DNA of 53,751 nucleotides from RBG-16-66-20 sp049651845 (GCA_049651845.1 JBASCW010000062.1:1-53751); one strand, 5' to 3'. Counted from the first letter of the stretch, positions 7,373 to 16,867 are shown. Numbers and translations are program-made. Notes: generated by a model from the letters alone, not told the origin.

Positions 7373-8458
7373 TCACGCCGCTTTTTCCGCCAGCTGCTCC
7401 AGCAGCTCGGTCTGGTGCTCGGCCGCGAGCGTATTGACGATCTCGTCGAGCTCGCCTTCCATGATGCGCTCGATCTTGTAGAGCGTGAGGTTGATGCGGT
7501 GGTCGGTGACGCGCCCCTGCGGGAAGTTGTAGGTGCGGATGCGCTCGGAACGGTCGCCCGAGCCGATCAGCGATTTGCGGGTCGACGCGGTCTTCGCCGC
7601 CTGCTCCTTCTCCTGCTTGTCCTTGATGCGCGCGGCGAGCACCGAGAGCGCGCGCTCGCGGTTCTTGTGCTGCGAGCGCGAGTCCTGGCACTCGACCACG
7701 ATGCCGGTGGGCAGGTGCGTGACGCGGATCGCCGAATCGGTCTTGTTGACATGCTGGCCGCCGGCACCCGAGGCGCGGAAGGTGTCGATGCGCAGCTCCG
7801 TCGGGTTGAGCACCACCTCGCCGACCGCGTCCGCCTCGGGCAGCACGGCCACGGTGCAGGCCGAGGTGTGGATGCGCCCCTGCGTCTCGGTCTCGGGCAC
7901 GCGCTGCACGCGATGGCCGCCCGATTCGAACTTGAGCCTGGAATACGCGCCCTGGCCGGCGATGCGCGCGACCACCTCCTTGTAGCCGCCCAGCTCCGAG
8001 GGGCTCTCCGAGATGAGCTCGACCTGCCAGCGCTGGCGCTCGGCGTAGCGCGTGTACATGCGGAACAGGTCCCCGGCGAAGAGCGCCGACTCGTCGCCGC
8101 CGGTGCCGGCGCGGATCTCGAGGAACAGGTTCTTGTCGTCGTTCGGATCGCGCGGCAAGAGCGCGGCCTGCAGCTCGGCCTCGAGCTTCGCCATCGCGGA
8201 CTGCGACGCCTTCAGCTCCTCGTCGGCGAGCCCCTTCATCGCCGGATCGGCCGACATGTCGCGCGCTTCCTGCGCGTCGCGCTCGGCCTTGCGATAGCGC
8301 TCGTAGAGCTCGACCTTGCCCGTGAGCTCGGCGTGCTCGCGCGAGAGCCGCTTGAACGCCTCCATGTCGCGCGTGGCGTCCTCGGCCGACAGCAGCCGGT
8401 TCAGCTCCTCCAGCCGCTGCACCAGGCTGTCGAGCTTCGCACGAAGTGAGGACTTCAA
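7373..8458 (-). CDS. prfA: Peptide chain release factor 1
   Basis: RF1 recognises UAA and UAG in the ribosomal A site and triggers peptide release. The 361 residues are standard. The GGQ motif is in RASGAGGQHVNKTDSAIR, and the codon-recognition PxT tripeptide appears as PET in RVPETETQGR, where many RF1 proteins have PAT. The start is a TTG at 8458, chosen because MKSSLRAKLDSL aligns with known RF1 N-termini and no ATG fits. It begins 10 nt after the hemA stop. The conserved hemA-prfA-prmC order supports the call. Confidence 0.97.
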   Translation of the reverse strand: MKSSLRAKLDSLVQRLEELNRLLSAEDATRDMEAFKRLSREHAELTGKVELYERYRKAERDAQEARDMSADPAMKGLADEELKASQSAMAKLEAELQAALLPRDPNDDKNLFLEIRAGTGGDESALFAGDLFRMYTRYAERQRWQVELISESPSELGGYKEVVARIAGQGAYSRLKFESGGHRVQRVPETETQGRIHTSACTVAVLPEADAVGEVVLNPTELRIDTFRASGAGGQHVNKTDSAIRVTHLPTGIVVECQDSRSQHKNRERALSVLAARIKDKQEKEQAAKTASTRKSLIGSGDRSERIRTYNFPQGRVTDHRINLTLYKIERIMEGELDEIVNTLAAEHQTELLEQLAEKAA

Positions 8459-8468
8459 TCGCGAGGGC

Positions 8469-9725
8469 TCACGGCCGCAGGCGGAACAGGCGCGCGAGCG
8501 TCTCGGCGAGCGTGCGCCGCTCCTCCCCGGTCGCTTCGTTGAGCGCCTGCGTGGGCGCGTGCATGAGCTTGTTGGTGAGGCCCTGCGACAGCGCTTCGAG
8601 CACCTGCTTGGGGTCGTCGCCGCGCGCCAGCAGCTTCAGCGCGCGCTCGACCTCGTGCTTGCGCGCGTCCTCGGCCTGGTCGCGCAGCGCGCGGATCAGC
8701 GGCACCGACTGGCGCACCTGCATCCAGTGCATGAACTGGCCGACCTGGTTTTCGATGATCGCCTCGGCCTGCTCGACCGCCGCGCGGCGCGCATCGAGGT
8801 TGCCCTGCACGATGCCCTGCAGGTCGTCGATGGTGTAGAGGAACACGTCGTCGAGCTCGGCCACTTCCTGCTCGATGTCGCGCGGCACTGCGAGGTCGAC
8901 CATGAACATCGGCAGGCGGCGGCGCGCTTTGAGCGCGCGCTCGACCATCCCCTTGCCGAGGATCGGCAGCGAGCTCGCGGTGCAGGACACGACGATGTCG
9001 TGCTCGTGCAGGTGCGAAGCCAGCTCGCGCAGCTCGATCGCGCGCGCGCCGAAGCGGTGCGCGAGCGCCTGCGCGCGATCCAGCGTCCGGTTGGCGACCG
9101 TGATGCGCGCCGGGCCCTGCGCGGCGAAGTGCGTGGCGCACAACTCGATCATTTCGCCCGCGCCGATGAACAGCACCTTTTGGTCCTTGAGGGACGAGAA
9201 GATGCGCGCTGCGAGCTTCACCGAGGCGGCCGCCATGGATACGCTGTTGGCGCCGACCTGGGTGGTGCTGCGCACTTCCTTGGCGACCGCGAAGGAGCGC
9301 TGGAAGAGCTTTTGCAGCACCGTGCCGAGCGTGCCGGCGGCCTCCGCCGAGCGCGCCGCCTCCTTCATCTGGCCGAGGATCTCGGGCTCGCCCAGCACCA
9401 TCGAGTCCAGGCCCGAGGCGACCCGGAACGCGTGGCGCACCGCCTGCTCGCGCGGCAGCATATAGACGTAGCGCGAGAGCTCGTGCGCGTCGATGTGGTG
9501 GTAGCCGGCCAGCCACTCGGTGGCGGCGCGGTGCTTGGCCTCGTCCAGGTCGCCCGAGAGGTAGAGCTCGGTGCGGTTGCAGGTGGACAGGATCGCGGCC
9601 TCGGGCGCGAGCACGCGCTTGGCCTCGCCCAGCGCCTCGGTCAGGCGCTCGACGTGGAACACCACGCGCTCGCGCACACCCAGCGGCGCGGTGTGGTGGT
9701 TCAGTCCTAGCGTGTAAAGCGACAT
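8469..9725 (-). CDS. hemA: Glutamyl-tRNA reductase
   Basis: HemA reduces the glutamate on tRNA-Glu to glutamate-1-semialdehyde, the first committed step of C5-pathway tetrapyrrole synthesis. The 418-residue protein begins YTLGLNHHTAPLGVRERV and has the nucleophilic cysteine (Cys49) in ILSTCNRTELY. The NADPH-binding region includes VLFIGAGEMIELCA, and the C-terminal dimerisation helices are present. It heads the hemA-prfA-prmC-grxD operon. A consensus TATAAT lies upstream. With hemC and hemD elsewhere in this window, three haem genes fall within 10 kb. Confidence 0.97.
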   Translation of the reverse strand: MSLYTLGLNHHTAPLGVRERVVFHVERLTEALGEAKRVLAPEAAILSTCNRTELYLSGDLDEAKHRAATEWLAGYHHIDAHELSRYVYMLPREQAVRHAFRVASGLDSMVLGEPEILGQMKEAARSAEAAGTLGTVLQKLFQRSFAVAKEVRSTTQVGANSVSMAAASVKLAARIFSSLKDQKVLFIGAGEMIELCATHFAAQGPARITVANRTLDRAQALAHRFGARAIELRELASHLHEHDIVVSCTASSLPILGKGMVERALKARRRLPMFMVDLAVPRDIEQEVAELDDVFLYTIDDLQGIVQGNLDARRAAVEQAEAIIENQVGQFMHWMQVRQSVPLIRALRDQAEDARKHEVERALKLLARGDDPKQVLEALSQGLTNKLMHAPTQALNEATGEERRTLAETLARLFRLRP

Positions 9726-9752
9726 GCGGCGCAGGCGACGCTAAAGCCGCAG

Positions 9753-9758
9753 ATTATA
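9753..9758 (-). promoter_or_regulatory. -10 element of the hemA operon
   Basis: A perfect TATAAT on the minus strand lies 27 nt before the hemA ATG in a 59-nt gap with no other gene. I see no strong -35 at the usual spacing. Confidence 0.5.
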
Positions 9759-9784
9759 AGTGCTTTTCCCCCTCGAAGCGGCCC

Positions 9785-12394
9785 TCAGGCCACTGCCGCG
9801 CGCAGCATCGCGTCGATTTTTTCCCTCGGCTGCGGCGGGCTGAACAGGTAGCCCTGCATCTGGTCGCAGCGCAAGAGGCGCAGCAGCCGCGCCTGCTCCT
9901 CGTCCTCGACGCCCTCGGCGACGACCTTCAGGCGCAGCGCCTGCGCGAGCGAAATGATCGTCGAGACGATGCTTGTCGCGTCCGCGCTCCCGGTCATCGC
10001 GTGAACGAAGCTGCGGTCGATCTTCACGGTGTCGATCGGCAGGCGGCTCAGGTAGGCGAGCGACGAATGCCCGGTGCCAAAGTCGTCGAGCGCGATGCTG
10101 GCGCCCGCCTCGCGCAGCGTGCGCAGCTTGCGGATGCTCTCTTCGATGTCCTGCATCAGCAGGCTCTCGGTGATCTCCAGGTCCACGCCGTTGTCCGGCC
10201 CGCCGATCGCCGCCTGCACGTCCTCGACGAAGCTGCGCTGGCGCAGCTGCAGCGCCGACACGTTGACCGCGATGCGCGGCGGCTCGAGCCCCTGCGCCTG
10301 CCACTCGCGATAGGCCTGCGCCGCGATCTCGAGCGCGATGCGGCCCGCGTCGAGGATCATGCCGGTCTCCTCGAGCACCGGCACGAAGCGCGCTGGCGAC
10401 ATCAGCAGGTTGCCGGGGCCGCGCCAGCGCATGAGCGCTTCCAGGCCGACGATGCGCTTCGATTCCATCTCCACCTTGGGCTGGAAGTGCAGGAAGATCT
10501 CGCGCTGCTCGACCGCGCGGCGCAGCCGATTCTCGAGATCGACCTGCTCGGCGACGCGCGCGTTGATGTGCGGCGCGTAGAAGAGAAACCGGTCGCCCGT
10601 CTCCTTGGCGCGCTTGAGCGAGGCCTCCGCATTGCGGAACAGGGAGTCCGCGTCCACGCCGTCGTCCGGGAAGAGCGCAATGCCCGCCTTGGCGGTGACC
10701 TTGATCTCGCGCCCCTCGACCTGCAAGGGCGCGCCGATCACGTCGTAGGTCCTTTCCTGGAGCAGGCGCGCAGCGTCGGCCGCGTCCTGGATGTTCGGCC
10801 GCATCACCGCGAACAGGTTGCCGCCCAAGCGCGCGACACGGTTGATGTCGCCCACCGAATCGCGCAGGCGGCCTGCAATCGCGCGCAGCACCTGGTCGCC
10901 CGCGCCTTGGCCGTACGCGTCGTTGATCGCCTTGAAGCGCTCGAGGTCGAATACCGTGAGCGAGAGCATGCTCGAGCTGCGCCGCGCGGCGTCGAGCGCC
11001 TGTGTGAGGCGGTCCTGGAACAGCGTACGGTTGGGCAGCTCGGTGAGCGGATCGTAAAGCGCCAGGTAATTGAGCTGCTCCTGCTTCGCCTGCAGCTCGA
11101 GCGCGAACTCCAGGTTCGCCACGATCTCGGAAAGCAGCGCGACTTCCTCCTGGTCGAAGAAGTTTGCTTCGCGCGCGCGCAGGATGGCCGCCCCGATCGC
11201 CTTGCCCTCCACGCGCACCGGCAGGAGCGCGAGCGAATAGTTGCCGCCGCGGATCAGCTCCTGGCGCCGCGCTACGCGCATGTCGGATTCCATGTCGTTC
11301 GACACCGTGATTTGGCGGCTGCGCAACGCGTGCGCGAGCAGGCTTCGGGCGCCGGCCGGATCGCGGTTGTATTCCTCGACGATCGCGTCGAACGCAGGAT
11401 TGCCGGCATCGGTGCTGGCGGCGATGGACAGCCTGCCCGCCGCGTCGAACTCGACGACGCGCGCGAGCACGAAGCCGCCGCGCGTGATCGCGATGCGGCA
11501 GAACTCCTCAAAGGTCGCGCGCCGGTCGCGCATGCGCATGAAGGCGGAGCTGGCCGCGCCGAGCAGGTCGCGGATGCGTCCGAGGCGCGCGATGCGCTCC
11601 TCCTGGGCGCGTCGCTCGGTCAGGTCGCGGATCGTCGCGATCACCAAAGGACGGCGAGCGCCGCTGATCGGCGCGAGGCTGATCTCCACGGGGATCTCGC
11701 GCCCGTCCCGATGCTGGGCAAACAGCTGCAGTTTCTCCGCCATCGGCCGGCGACGCGCATCCTTCATGAACTCCGCGCGGTGCGCGGCGTGGGCTGCGCG
11801 CCGGCTCTGCGGCACAAGTATCTCCACCGCTTTGCCGACCAGCTCACCCTTCCTGTGGCCGAATACATTCTCGATTTCGCCGTTGGCGAGCACGATCCTG
11901 CCTTCGCTGTCGACGACGAGCATCGGATCGGGCGCGTACTCCAGCACGTCGCGGAACATGGTCTCCGCCTCGCGCCGCGCCGCTCGCTCCTCGCGCTCCT
12001 GCAACGCCCGCTCGACGCTGGCCGGCAAGCGCACGAGGTTGGTCTTCAGCACGTAGTCGGTAGCGCCGTTCTTCAACGCGCGGATCGCGTACTCCTCGCC
12101 GATGGTGCCCGACACGAAGATGAACGGAACGTAGGGTGCATGCTCGCGCGCGAGCGCGAGCGCCACCATGCCGTCGAAATGCGGCATCGAGAAATCTGAG
12201 ACGATGACGTCCGGCGAAAATTCGGCCAGCGAGGCGACGAAAGCGTCCTCGCGGTCCACCAGGCGATGCTCGACGCGTAGGCCCGCCCGCCTGAGCTCGC
12301 GTATTTCCAGCTCGGCGTCGGTCGCAACGTCCTCGACCATGAGCACGCGGATCGGTGGCGCGCCGTTGTTCTTCTCGCCGGCGGCCGAGCTCAT
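9785..12394 (-). CDS. REC-PAS-GAF-GGDEF-EAL signalling protein, probable c-di-GMP phosphodiesterase
   Basis: The 869-residue protein starts with a receiver (residues about 14-130, Asp67 in VIVSDFSMPH). It continues with a PAS domain (about 150-270), a GAF domain (about 295-440), a GGDEF domain and an EAL domain. The GGDEF signature has decayed to GGNLF in RVARLGGNLFAVM, so cyclase activity is unlikely. The EAL domain keeps EALMRW, the ITESLLM glutamate and DDFGTGHSSLAYL, so it should hydrolyse c-di-GMP. The ATG at 12394 overlaps the preceding receiver gene in an ATGA, and that gene overlaps the kinase. The protein is therefore probably an output of this kinase. Phospho-control of the EAL activity is inference. 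Confidence 0.92.
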   Translation of the reverse strand: MSSAAGEKNNGAPPIRVLMVEDVATDAELEIRELRRAGLRVEHRLVDREDAFVASLAEFSPDVIVSDFSMPHFDGMVALALAREHAPYVPFIFVSGTIGEEYAIRALKNGATDYVLKTNLVRLPASVERALQEREERAARREAETMFRDVLEYAPDPMLVVDSEGRIVLANGEIENVFGHRKGELVGKAVEILVPQSRRAAHAAHRAEFMKDARRRPMAEKLQLFAQHRDGREIPVEISLAPISGARRPLVIATIRDLTERRAQEERIARLGRIRDLLGAASSAFMRMRDRRATFEEFCRIAITRGGFVLARVVEFDAAGRLSIAASTDAGNPAFDAIVEEYNRDPAGARSLLAHALRSRQITVSNDMESDMRVARRQELIRGGNYSLALLPVRVEGKAIGAAILRAREANFFDQEEVALLSEIVANLEFALELQAKQEQLNYLALYDPLTELPNRTLFQDRLTQALDAARRSSSMLSLTVFDLERFKAINDAYGQGAGDQVLRAIAGRLRDSVGDINRVARLGGNLFAVMRPNIQDAADAARLLQERTYDVIGAPLQVEGREIKVTAKAGIALFPDDGVDADSLFRNAEASLKRAKETGDRFLFYAPHINARVAEQVDLENRLRRAVEQREIFLHFQPKVEMESKRIVGLEALMRWRGPGNLLMSPARFVPVLEETGMILDAGRIALEIAAQAYREWQAQGLEPPRIAVNVSALQLRQRSFVEDVQAAIGGPDNGVDLEITESLLMQDIEESIRKLRTLREAGASIALDDFGTGHSSLAYLSRLPIDTVKIDRSFVHAMTGSADATSIVSTIISLAQALRLKVVAEGVEDEEQARLLRLLRCDQMQGYLFSPPQPREKIDAMLRAAVA

Positions 12395-12843
12395 TCCGCC
12401 CTCTCCGGCACGCGGTTGGTGAGCAGCCAGTACAGGCCGATGTCCGCGACCGTCTGCGGGAAGGCATCGATCTGCACCGGCTTGACGATGTAGCTGTTGG
12501 CGCCGAGCGCATGGCTTTCGACCACATCGCGCTCCTCGTTGGACGAGGTCATGATTGCGACCGGCGTGGCGCGCGTGCGCCCGTCGGCCTTCAAGCGCCG
12601 CAGCACTTCGATGCCGTCCACCTTCGGCATCTCGATGTCCAGCAGCACGAGCCGCGGCGCCCGGTCGGCGGCTCGATTGGCGTAGGCGCCTTCGCGGAAC
12701 ATGAAATCGAGCGCCTCCGCGCCGTCCTTGACCCAGTGCACGCGGTTGGCGAAGTGGCTGCGCTTGAGCGAGCGCAGGGTCATCTCCGCGTCGCGCGGGT
12801 TGTCCTCGACGAGCAGGATCTCCACGCACTGGTCCTCGATCAC
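12391..12843 (-). CDS. Single-domain response regulator (Rcp1-like)
   Basis: This 150-residue protein is a lone receiver of the kind often paired with phytochrome-class kinases. It has the acidic pocket in ILLVEDNPRD, the phosphoacceptor aspartate in LVLLDIEMPKVDG, the TSS motif in AIMTSSNEERD and the switch lysine in IVKPVQIDAF. The GTG at 12843 is chosen because it overlaps the kinase stop (GTGA) and the receiver begins a few residues later. It has no output domain, so it may relay phosphate between the kinase upstream and the REC-EAL protein downstream, or act by protein contact. Confidence 0.9.
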   Translation of the reverse strand: MIEDQCVEILLVEDNPRDAEMTLRSLKRSHFANRVHWVKDGAEALDFMFREGAYANRAADRAPRLVLLDIEMPKVDGIEVLRRLKADGRTRATPVAIMTSSNEERDVVESHALGANSYIVKPVQIDAFPQTVADIGLYWLLTNRVPERAE

Positions 12844-15026
12844 GGCCGGCTCCCGCCGCGCGGCAGCGCGAAGCTGAAAGTCGCGCCCTGCCCCGGCGCG
12901 CCCTCGGCCCAGACGCGCCCGCCGTGGCGCGCCACGACGCGCTGCACGATCGCCAGGCCTACGCCCGTGCCGCCGAACTCGTCGGCGGTGTGCAGGCGCT
13001 GGAACGCGCCGAACAGCTTGTCCGTATAGCGCGGGTCGAAGCCCGCGCCGTTGTCCCGGACCCAGTACTCGCAAGCGTCGGCCTGCTCGCGGCCGCCGAT
13101 GTGCACGCGCGGCGCGTCCTGCTTGGCGCTGTACTTGAGCGCGTTGCCGACGAGGTTCGCCCAGACCTGCTTGAGCAGGCCGCGGTCGCCGTGCGCCGGC
13201 GGCAGCGCGCCGAGCTCGATGCGCGCGCGCGGATACTCGGCCGACAGCGACTCGAGCACTTCGCGCACGAGCGCGGCCATGTCGAACCCGCACGCCTGCG
13301 GCGGCTGGCGCGCCGTGCGCGAGAGCGCGAGCAGGTCGTCGATGAGCTCCCCCATGCGCCTGGCCTCGCCGCGCACCACGCCGAGCAGGCGCCGGCCCTC
13401 GTCGTCAAGCTTCGCGGTATGGTCCTCCTCGAGCATGCGCGCATAGCCGTCCACCGCACGCAGCGGCGCGCGCAGGTCGTGCGACACCGAATACGAGAAC
13501 GCTTCGAGCTCAGCGTTGGCGGCCTGCAGCTCGGCCGTGCGCTCGCGCACGCGCGATTCGAGCTCCGTCGCGTGGCGCTGCACGCTGTCGAGCAGGCGCG
13601 ACTGCCTGATCGCGATCGCGAGCTGCGTGGCAACCTCGCGCGCGATGTCCACCTGCTCGTCCGGGAACAGGTTCTGCGGGCCGCCGAAGCTGACCGCGCC
13701 GATCAGCCGCCCGCCGGCGATCATCGGCACCGCCATGTAGTAGCGCACGTCCGAGGCGAGTAGCGCGTCGACCTCCGGGCCGGGCGGCAGCGACCGCGTC
13801 TCGATCAACTGCTCTTCGCCGCGCTTGAGCGCCTCGACATCGCCCATCATGCGCAGCGGATAGCGCACGCCGGGCCCCACGCGCGTGCGGCGGCGCCCGG
13901 CGGCGGCGAGCCATTCGACTTCCTCGGCCTCGAGGTCGAACTGGTTGACGATCGCTCGCTCCACGCCGAGCAGTACGCGCAGCGGCTGGATCACCGCGCC
14001 CGCGATCGCGTGCAGCGCCTGCTCGCCGACGATCGCGCGGTCGATCTCGCGCAGGATGCGCAGCCGCTCCTCGTGCCGCTCGTAGGCAAGCAGCGCGCGC
14101 CTGCGCTCGCGCTCCCGCGATGCGACGATCTGCGCGTGCAGCACGCTGTTCTCGAGCAGCAGCACCATCAGCACGAAGCTCGCCGCGAGCAGCCCGTAGA
14201 CGCGCCCGCCGTACCAGCCGAGGTCGTAGCGGCCGGCATTCAGCACCGCGGCGAGCGCGATGTCGAAGATCCAGACGCACAGCGTCACCATCAGCCAAAG
14301 ATCGACGAGCGAGTGCGGCCGGCGCCGCCACAGGATCGGCAGCGCGATCAGGCTGAGCAGCCAGCAGGCCGACGCGACGAAGACCTTCGTCGAGGCATCG
14401 CGGTCGCCGCTCATGATCACGGGCATCAGGTCGTGCCCGGCCGTAGCGAGAAACGTGAGCGCACAGGCCGCGGCCAGCACCACCGCCACCGCGCTCAGGA
14501 TCGGCACGCTCGCGCTAGCTGCGTCCCCGGCGTTCTCCACGGGACGCGATGCACCCTTCAGCAGCGCGTAGGCGATCACCAGCAGCGGGAAACCGCCATG
14601 CCACAGGAAGTAGAGCCAGGCGGTTGTCTGCGGACCGGCGCCGAACAGGCCGCCCGGGGCGAACAGGCCCGGAAAGCTGAGCAGGTGCGAGACCGCCATC
14701 GCGGCGCCGAACAGGTACGCCGAGGCGAGCACCAGCAGCGCGCGCGAGCGCAGGATGCCGAACTGGCCGAACAGCAGTACCGCCGTGATCAGGTCGTTGA
14801 TCACCAGCGCCGACTGGTAGATCGGCAGGAATGCCGGCAGCGGCGGCAACGGCAGCGTCGCGAACGGCGCCGCCGCCGCGAACACCAGGACCGAGACCAC
14901 GACCACGCCGAGCGCGAGCCGCCACTGGCCCGCGCTGATCGGCGACGTCGACAGATAAGCGCGCGGCGGGCTCACCGCGCCTGCGCGGAAAACCGGATTC
15001 GCGATCGACGCACCCTCGATCGACAT
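12840..15026 (-). CDS. Membrane histidine kinase, MASE4-like sensor with GAF domain
   Basis: The 728-residue protein has an N-terminal integral membrane sensor (residues about 30-290, roughly eight hydrophobic segments) whose LPIYQSALVINDLITAVLL resembles MASE4 domains. A GAF domain follows at about 330-480, then a coiled linker. The HisKA domain has His516 in FSYSVSHDLRAPLRAVDGYA, and the HATPase domain has NLVGNALKYS and GTGVGLAIV. The HisKA type is that of phytochrome-like kinases, which fits the Rcp1-like receiver gene overlapping it. GAGG lies 5 nt before the ATG at 15026. The ligand or signal is unknown. Confidence 0.9.
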   Translation of the reverse strand: MSIEGASIANPVFRAGAVSPPRAYLSTSPISAGQWRLALGVVVVSVLVFAAAAPFATLPLPPLPAFLPIYQSALVINDLITAVLLFGQFGILRSRALLVLASAYLFGAAMAVSHLLSFPGLFAPGGLFGAGPQTTAWLYFLWHGGFPLLVIAYALLKGASRPVENAGDAASASVPILSAVAVVLAAACALTFLATAGHDLMPVIMSGDRDASTKVFVASACWLLSLIALPILWRRRPHSLVDLWLMVTLCVWIFDIALAAVLNAGRYDLGWYGGRVYGLLAASFVLMVLLLENSVLHAQIVASRERERRRALLAYERHEERLRILREIDRAIVGEQALHAIAGAVIQPLRVLLGVERAIVNQFDLEAEEVEWLAAAGRRRTRVGPGVRYPLRMMGDVEALKRGEEQLIETRSLPPGPEVDALLASDVRYYMAVPMIAGGRLIGAVSFGGPQNLFPDEQVDIAREVATQLAIAIRQSRLLDSVQRHATELESRVRERTAELQAANAELEAFSYSVSHDLRAPLRAVDGYARMLEEDHTAKLDDEGRRLLGVVRGEARRMGELIDDLLALSRTARQPPQACGFDMAALVREVLESLSAEYPRARIELGALPPAHGDRGLLKQVWANLVGNALKYSAKQDAPRVHIGGREQADACEYWVRDNGAGFDPRYTDKLFGAFQRLHTADEFGGTGVGLAIVQRVVARHGGRVWAEGAPGQGATFSFALPRGGSRP

Positions 15027-15264
15027 GCGAGCCTCATGCCAGGGCTCGGAACCGCAGCTCAGCGCGGCGCACCGTGCGCCGTGAATTGCCCTACATCAAC
15101 TCCTCGCGCCGTTCCTTTTTTCCTGCGGTCGGCCCTTATGGCGTGAATTCTATGGAGGCCGAGTCGCGCTTGGCTGTAGGGAAACCTTGATGCACCGGCG
15201 CCGGGCGACCGTAATACTACGATTTCATGGTTTTTGACAGTTTTTTGCCCCGGCGCGCCAGCGC
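15027..15264 (-). other. 238-nt intergenic region upstream of the kinase module
   Basis: No coding region is visible here. The gap separates the LuxR-type regulator gene from the kinase operon in the same direction, so it should hold the kinase promoter and a long leader. A GC-rich palindrome (CCGGCGCCGG) sits near 15197-15206. I could not place a convincing -35/-10 pair or a terminator with a T-tract. Confidence 0.4.
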
Positions 15265-16749
15265 TTACCGCTTGCTCGTCAGCCCGTGGCGCAGCGCGAA
15301 CTTGACGAGCGACGGCAGGTCCGCGAGGCCGAGCTTGGTCATCAGGCGGCTGCGGTAGGTGTCGACGCTCTTGGGCGACAGGCCCAGGCGCGCGCCGACT
15401 TCGGCGCTGGTGAGGCCGTCAACGACGAACTGCAGCACCTGGCGCTCACGGCCGCTCAGGCGGGCGAGCGGGCCGTCGTCCAACGCATCGCGCGCTTCCT
15501 CGCCGCGCTCGCCGACGTCGAAAGCGATGCCCGCAACTCCAGGTGCGCCCGACTCGTCCGGGCATGGAAATCTCACCGCCATCCATCGTTTCGTGCTGCC
15601 GTCGGGCAGCGTCGTGCTGACCACGTCCCGCACTGCGCCATTGACGCGCAGAACCTTTTCATTGACGAGTCGAAATCGCTCAGCAGTCGCTTCCGGCCAG
15701 ACTTCGAAGGCATCCCGCCCGCGAATCGTCTCGAGCGGCCTGCCCAGAATTCGCTCGTAGCTCGCGCTCACCCAGACGTAGCGCATCTTCGAGTCCTTGA
15801 TCCACGCGACCCCGGGCATGCTGTCGAGGAATCTCCGCAGCTGCCGCTCGCTCTCGAGCAGCGCCTGCTCGGCGCGCTTGCGCTCGGTGATCTCGCGGCC
15901 GACGCCGCGGTAGCCGAGGAACTCGCCCTTCTCGCCGAACACCGGCTCGCCGTCGATCGAGTAGTGGCGCAGTTCGCCGTCGTCGCCGCGGCGCGCGGTC
16001 TCGAAATCGCGGAACGGCAGGCGTGCCTCGAGCACCGCGCGGTGCGCGCGCCAGCCTGCTTCGTCCGGCAGCACGCTCGGCACCTCCCAGCGGGTCTTGC
16101 CGATTCGGGTGGCGACCAGGTTGAGCAGCTTGAACCTGCCGCCGATCTCAAGGACGGTGAAGCGATGCTGGGTGTCGGTTTCCCAGTAAAAATCGCTCCA
16201 CAGCGTCATGATGCTGCGCAGTCGTTCCTCGAGCTCGCGCGATCGCGGACCGAGTTCGCTTGCGCGCGCGGCCTTGCTTTGCGCTCGGGACCGGACGAGC
16301 GCCTGAATGGAGTCGCGCGCCCTATTGAGCAAATGCTCGGCACGCTTCTGGTTCTCGATCTCGGTGCTGCTGCCGAACCAGCGCACGATGCGGCCGCCCT
16401 CCCGATGCGGCATCGCCGCGCCCAGGTGCCAGAAATAGCGGCCGTCGTGCCGACGAAGGCGATACTCGACCTCGTAGGGATGGCCCTTCTTGTGGGCCTT
16501 CACCCAGCGCGCCAAGCAGCGCTCCCAGTCGTCCGGATGAACCAGGCTGCGCCAGCCCGAGTCCTCCAATTGCTCGCGGCTGCGGCCGGCGTATTCGCAG
16601 ACGCGCGCGTTGACGAATTCGACCATGCCGTCCGGCCGCGCCGCCCACAGCATGTGCGGCGAGTGGTCCGCCATCTGCTGGAAGAACTGCACGGGCTGGT
16701 CGGATATCCCCTGCGTCGTGCAGCGCGGCTTTGCGAACCGGCTGGCCAT
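15265..16749 (-). CDS. Triple-PAS LuxR-family transcription regulator
   Basis: The 494-residue protein has three PAS/PAC units (about residues 22-135, 185-305 and 308-425) and a C-terminal LuxR helix-turn-helix (about 428-490; LSGRERQVLQFVVDGLTSAE, then LGLSPKSVDTYRSRLMTKLG). It has neither receiver nor kinase domain nor membrane helix. It is therefore best read as a one-component cytoplasmic sensor whose PAS domains bind a small ligand or cofactor. The signal is not predictable from the residues. Its ATG at 16749 is 118 nt from the divergent acyl carrier protein gene. It could regulate that gene, the downstream kinase module, or both; this is inference from position. Confidence 0.85.
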   Translation of the reverse strand: MASRFAKPRCTTQGISDQPVQFFQQMADHSPHMLWAARPDGMVEFVNARVCEYAGRSREQLEDSGWRSLVHPDDWERCLARWVKAHKKGHPYEVEYRLRRHDGRYFWHLGAAMPHREGGRIVRWFGSSTEIENQKRAEHLLNRARDSIQALVRSRAQSKAARASELGPRSRELEERLRSIMTLWSDFYWETDTQHRFTVLEIGGRFKLLNLVATRIGKTRWEVPSVLPDEAGWRAHRAVLEARLPFRDFETARRGDDGELRHYSIDGEPVFGEKGEFLGYRGVGREITERKRAEQALLESERQLRRFLDSMPGVAWIKDSKMRYVWVSASYERILGRPLETIRGRDAFEVWPEATAERFRLVNEKVLRVNGAVRDVVSTTLPDGSTKRWMAVRFPCPDESGAPGVAGIAFDVGERGEEARDALDDGPLARLSGRERQVLQFVVDGLTSAEVGARLGLSPKSVDTYRSRLMTKLGLADLPSLVKFALRHGLTSKR

Positions 16750-16837
16750 GAGCGTAAGAATGGGTCAATTGCTGCCGCGCGTCCAGACATCGAGACAATC
16801 CGAATGTCAGCGTCCGTCAAATCCTGGGCGCCGCGGT

Positions 16838-16843
16838 TATAAT
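16838..16843 (+). promoter_or_regulatory. -10 element for the acyl carrier protein gene
   Basis: A perfect TATAAT lies 24 nt before the ACP ATG. A GTCAAA at 16816-16821, 16 nt upstream of it, is a weak candidate -35. No Shine-Dalgarno sequence stands out before the ATG. Confidence 0.5.
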
Positions 16844-16867
16844 CCGCGACTCACCCCCAAGTCGTGC

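Noticed and set aside
8316..9710. A long open frame on the plus strand opposite hemA, and similar long frames opposite groEL, recG, rpoD and the EAL protein.
   Set aside because: These are mirror frames caused by high third-position GC in real genes. The products are Arg/Ala/His-rich and match no family.
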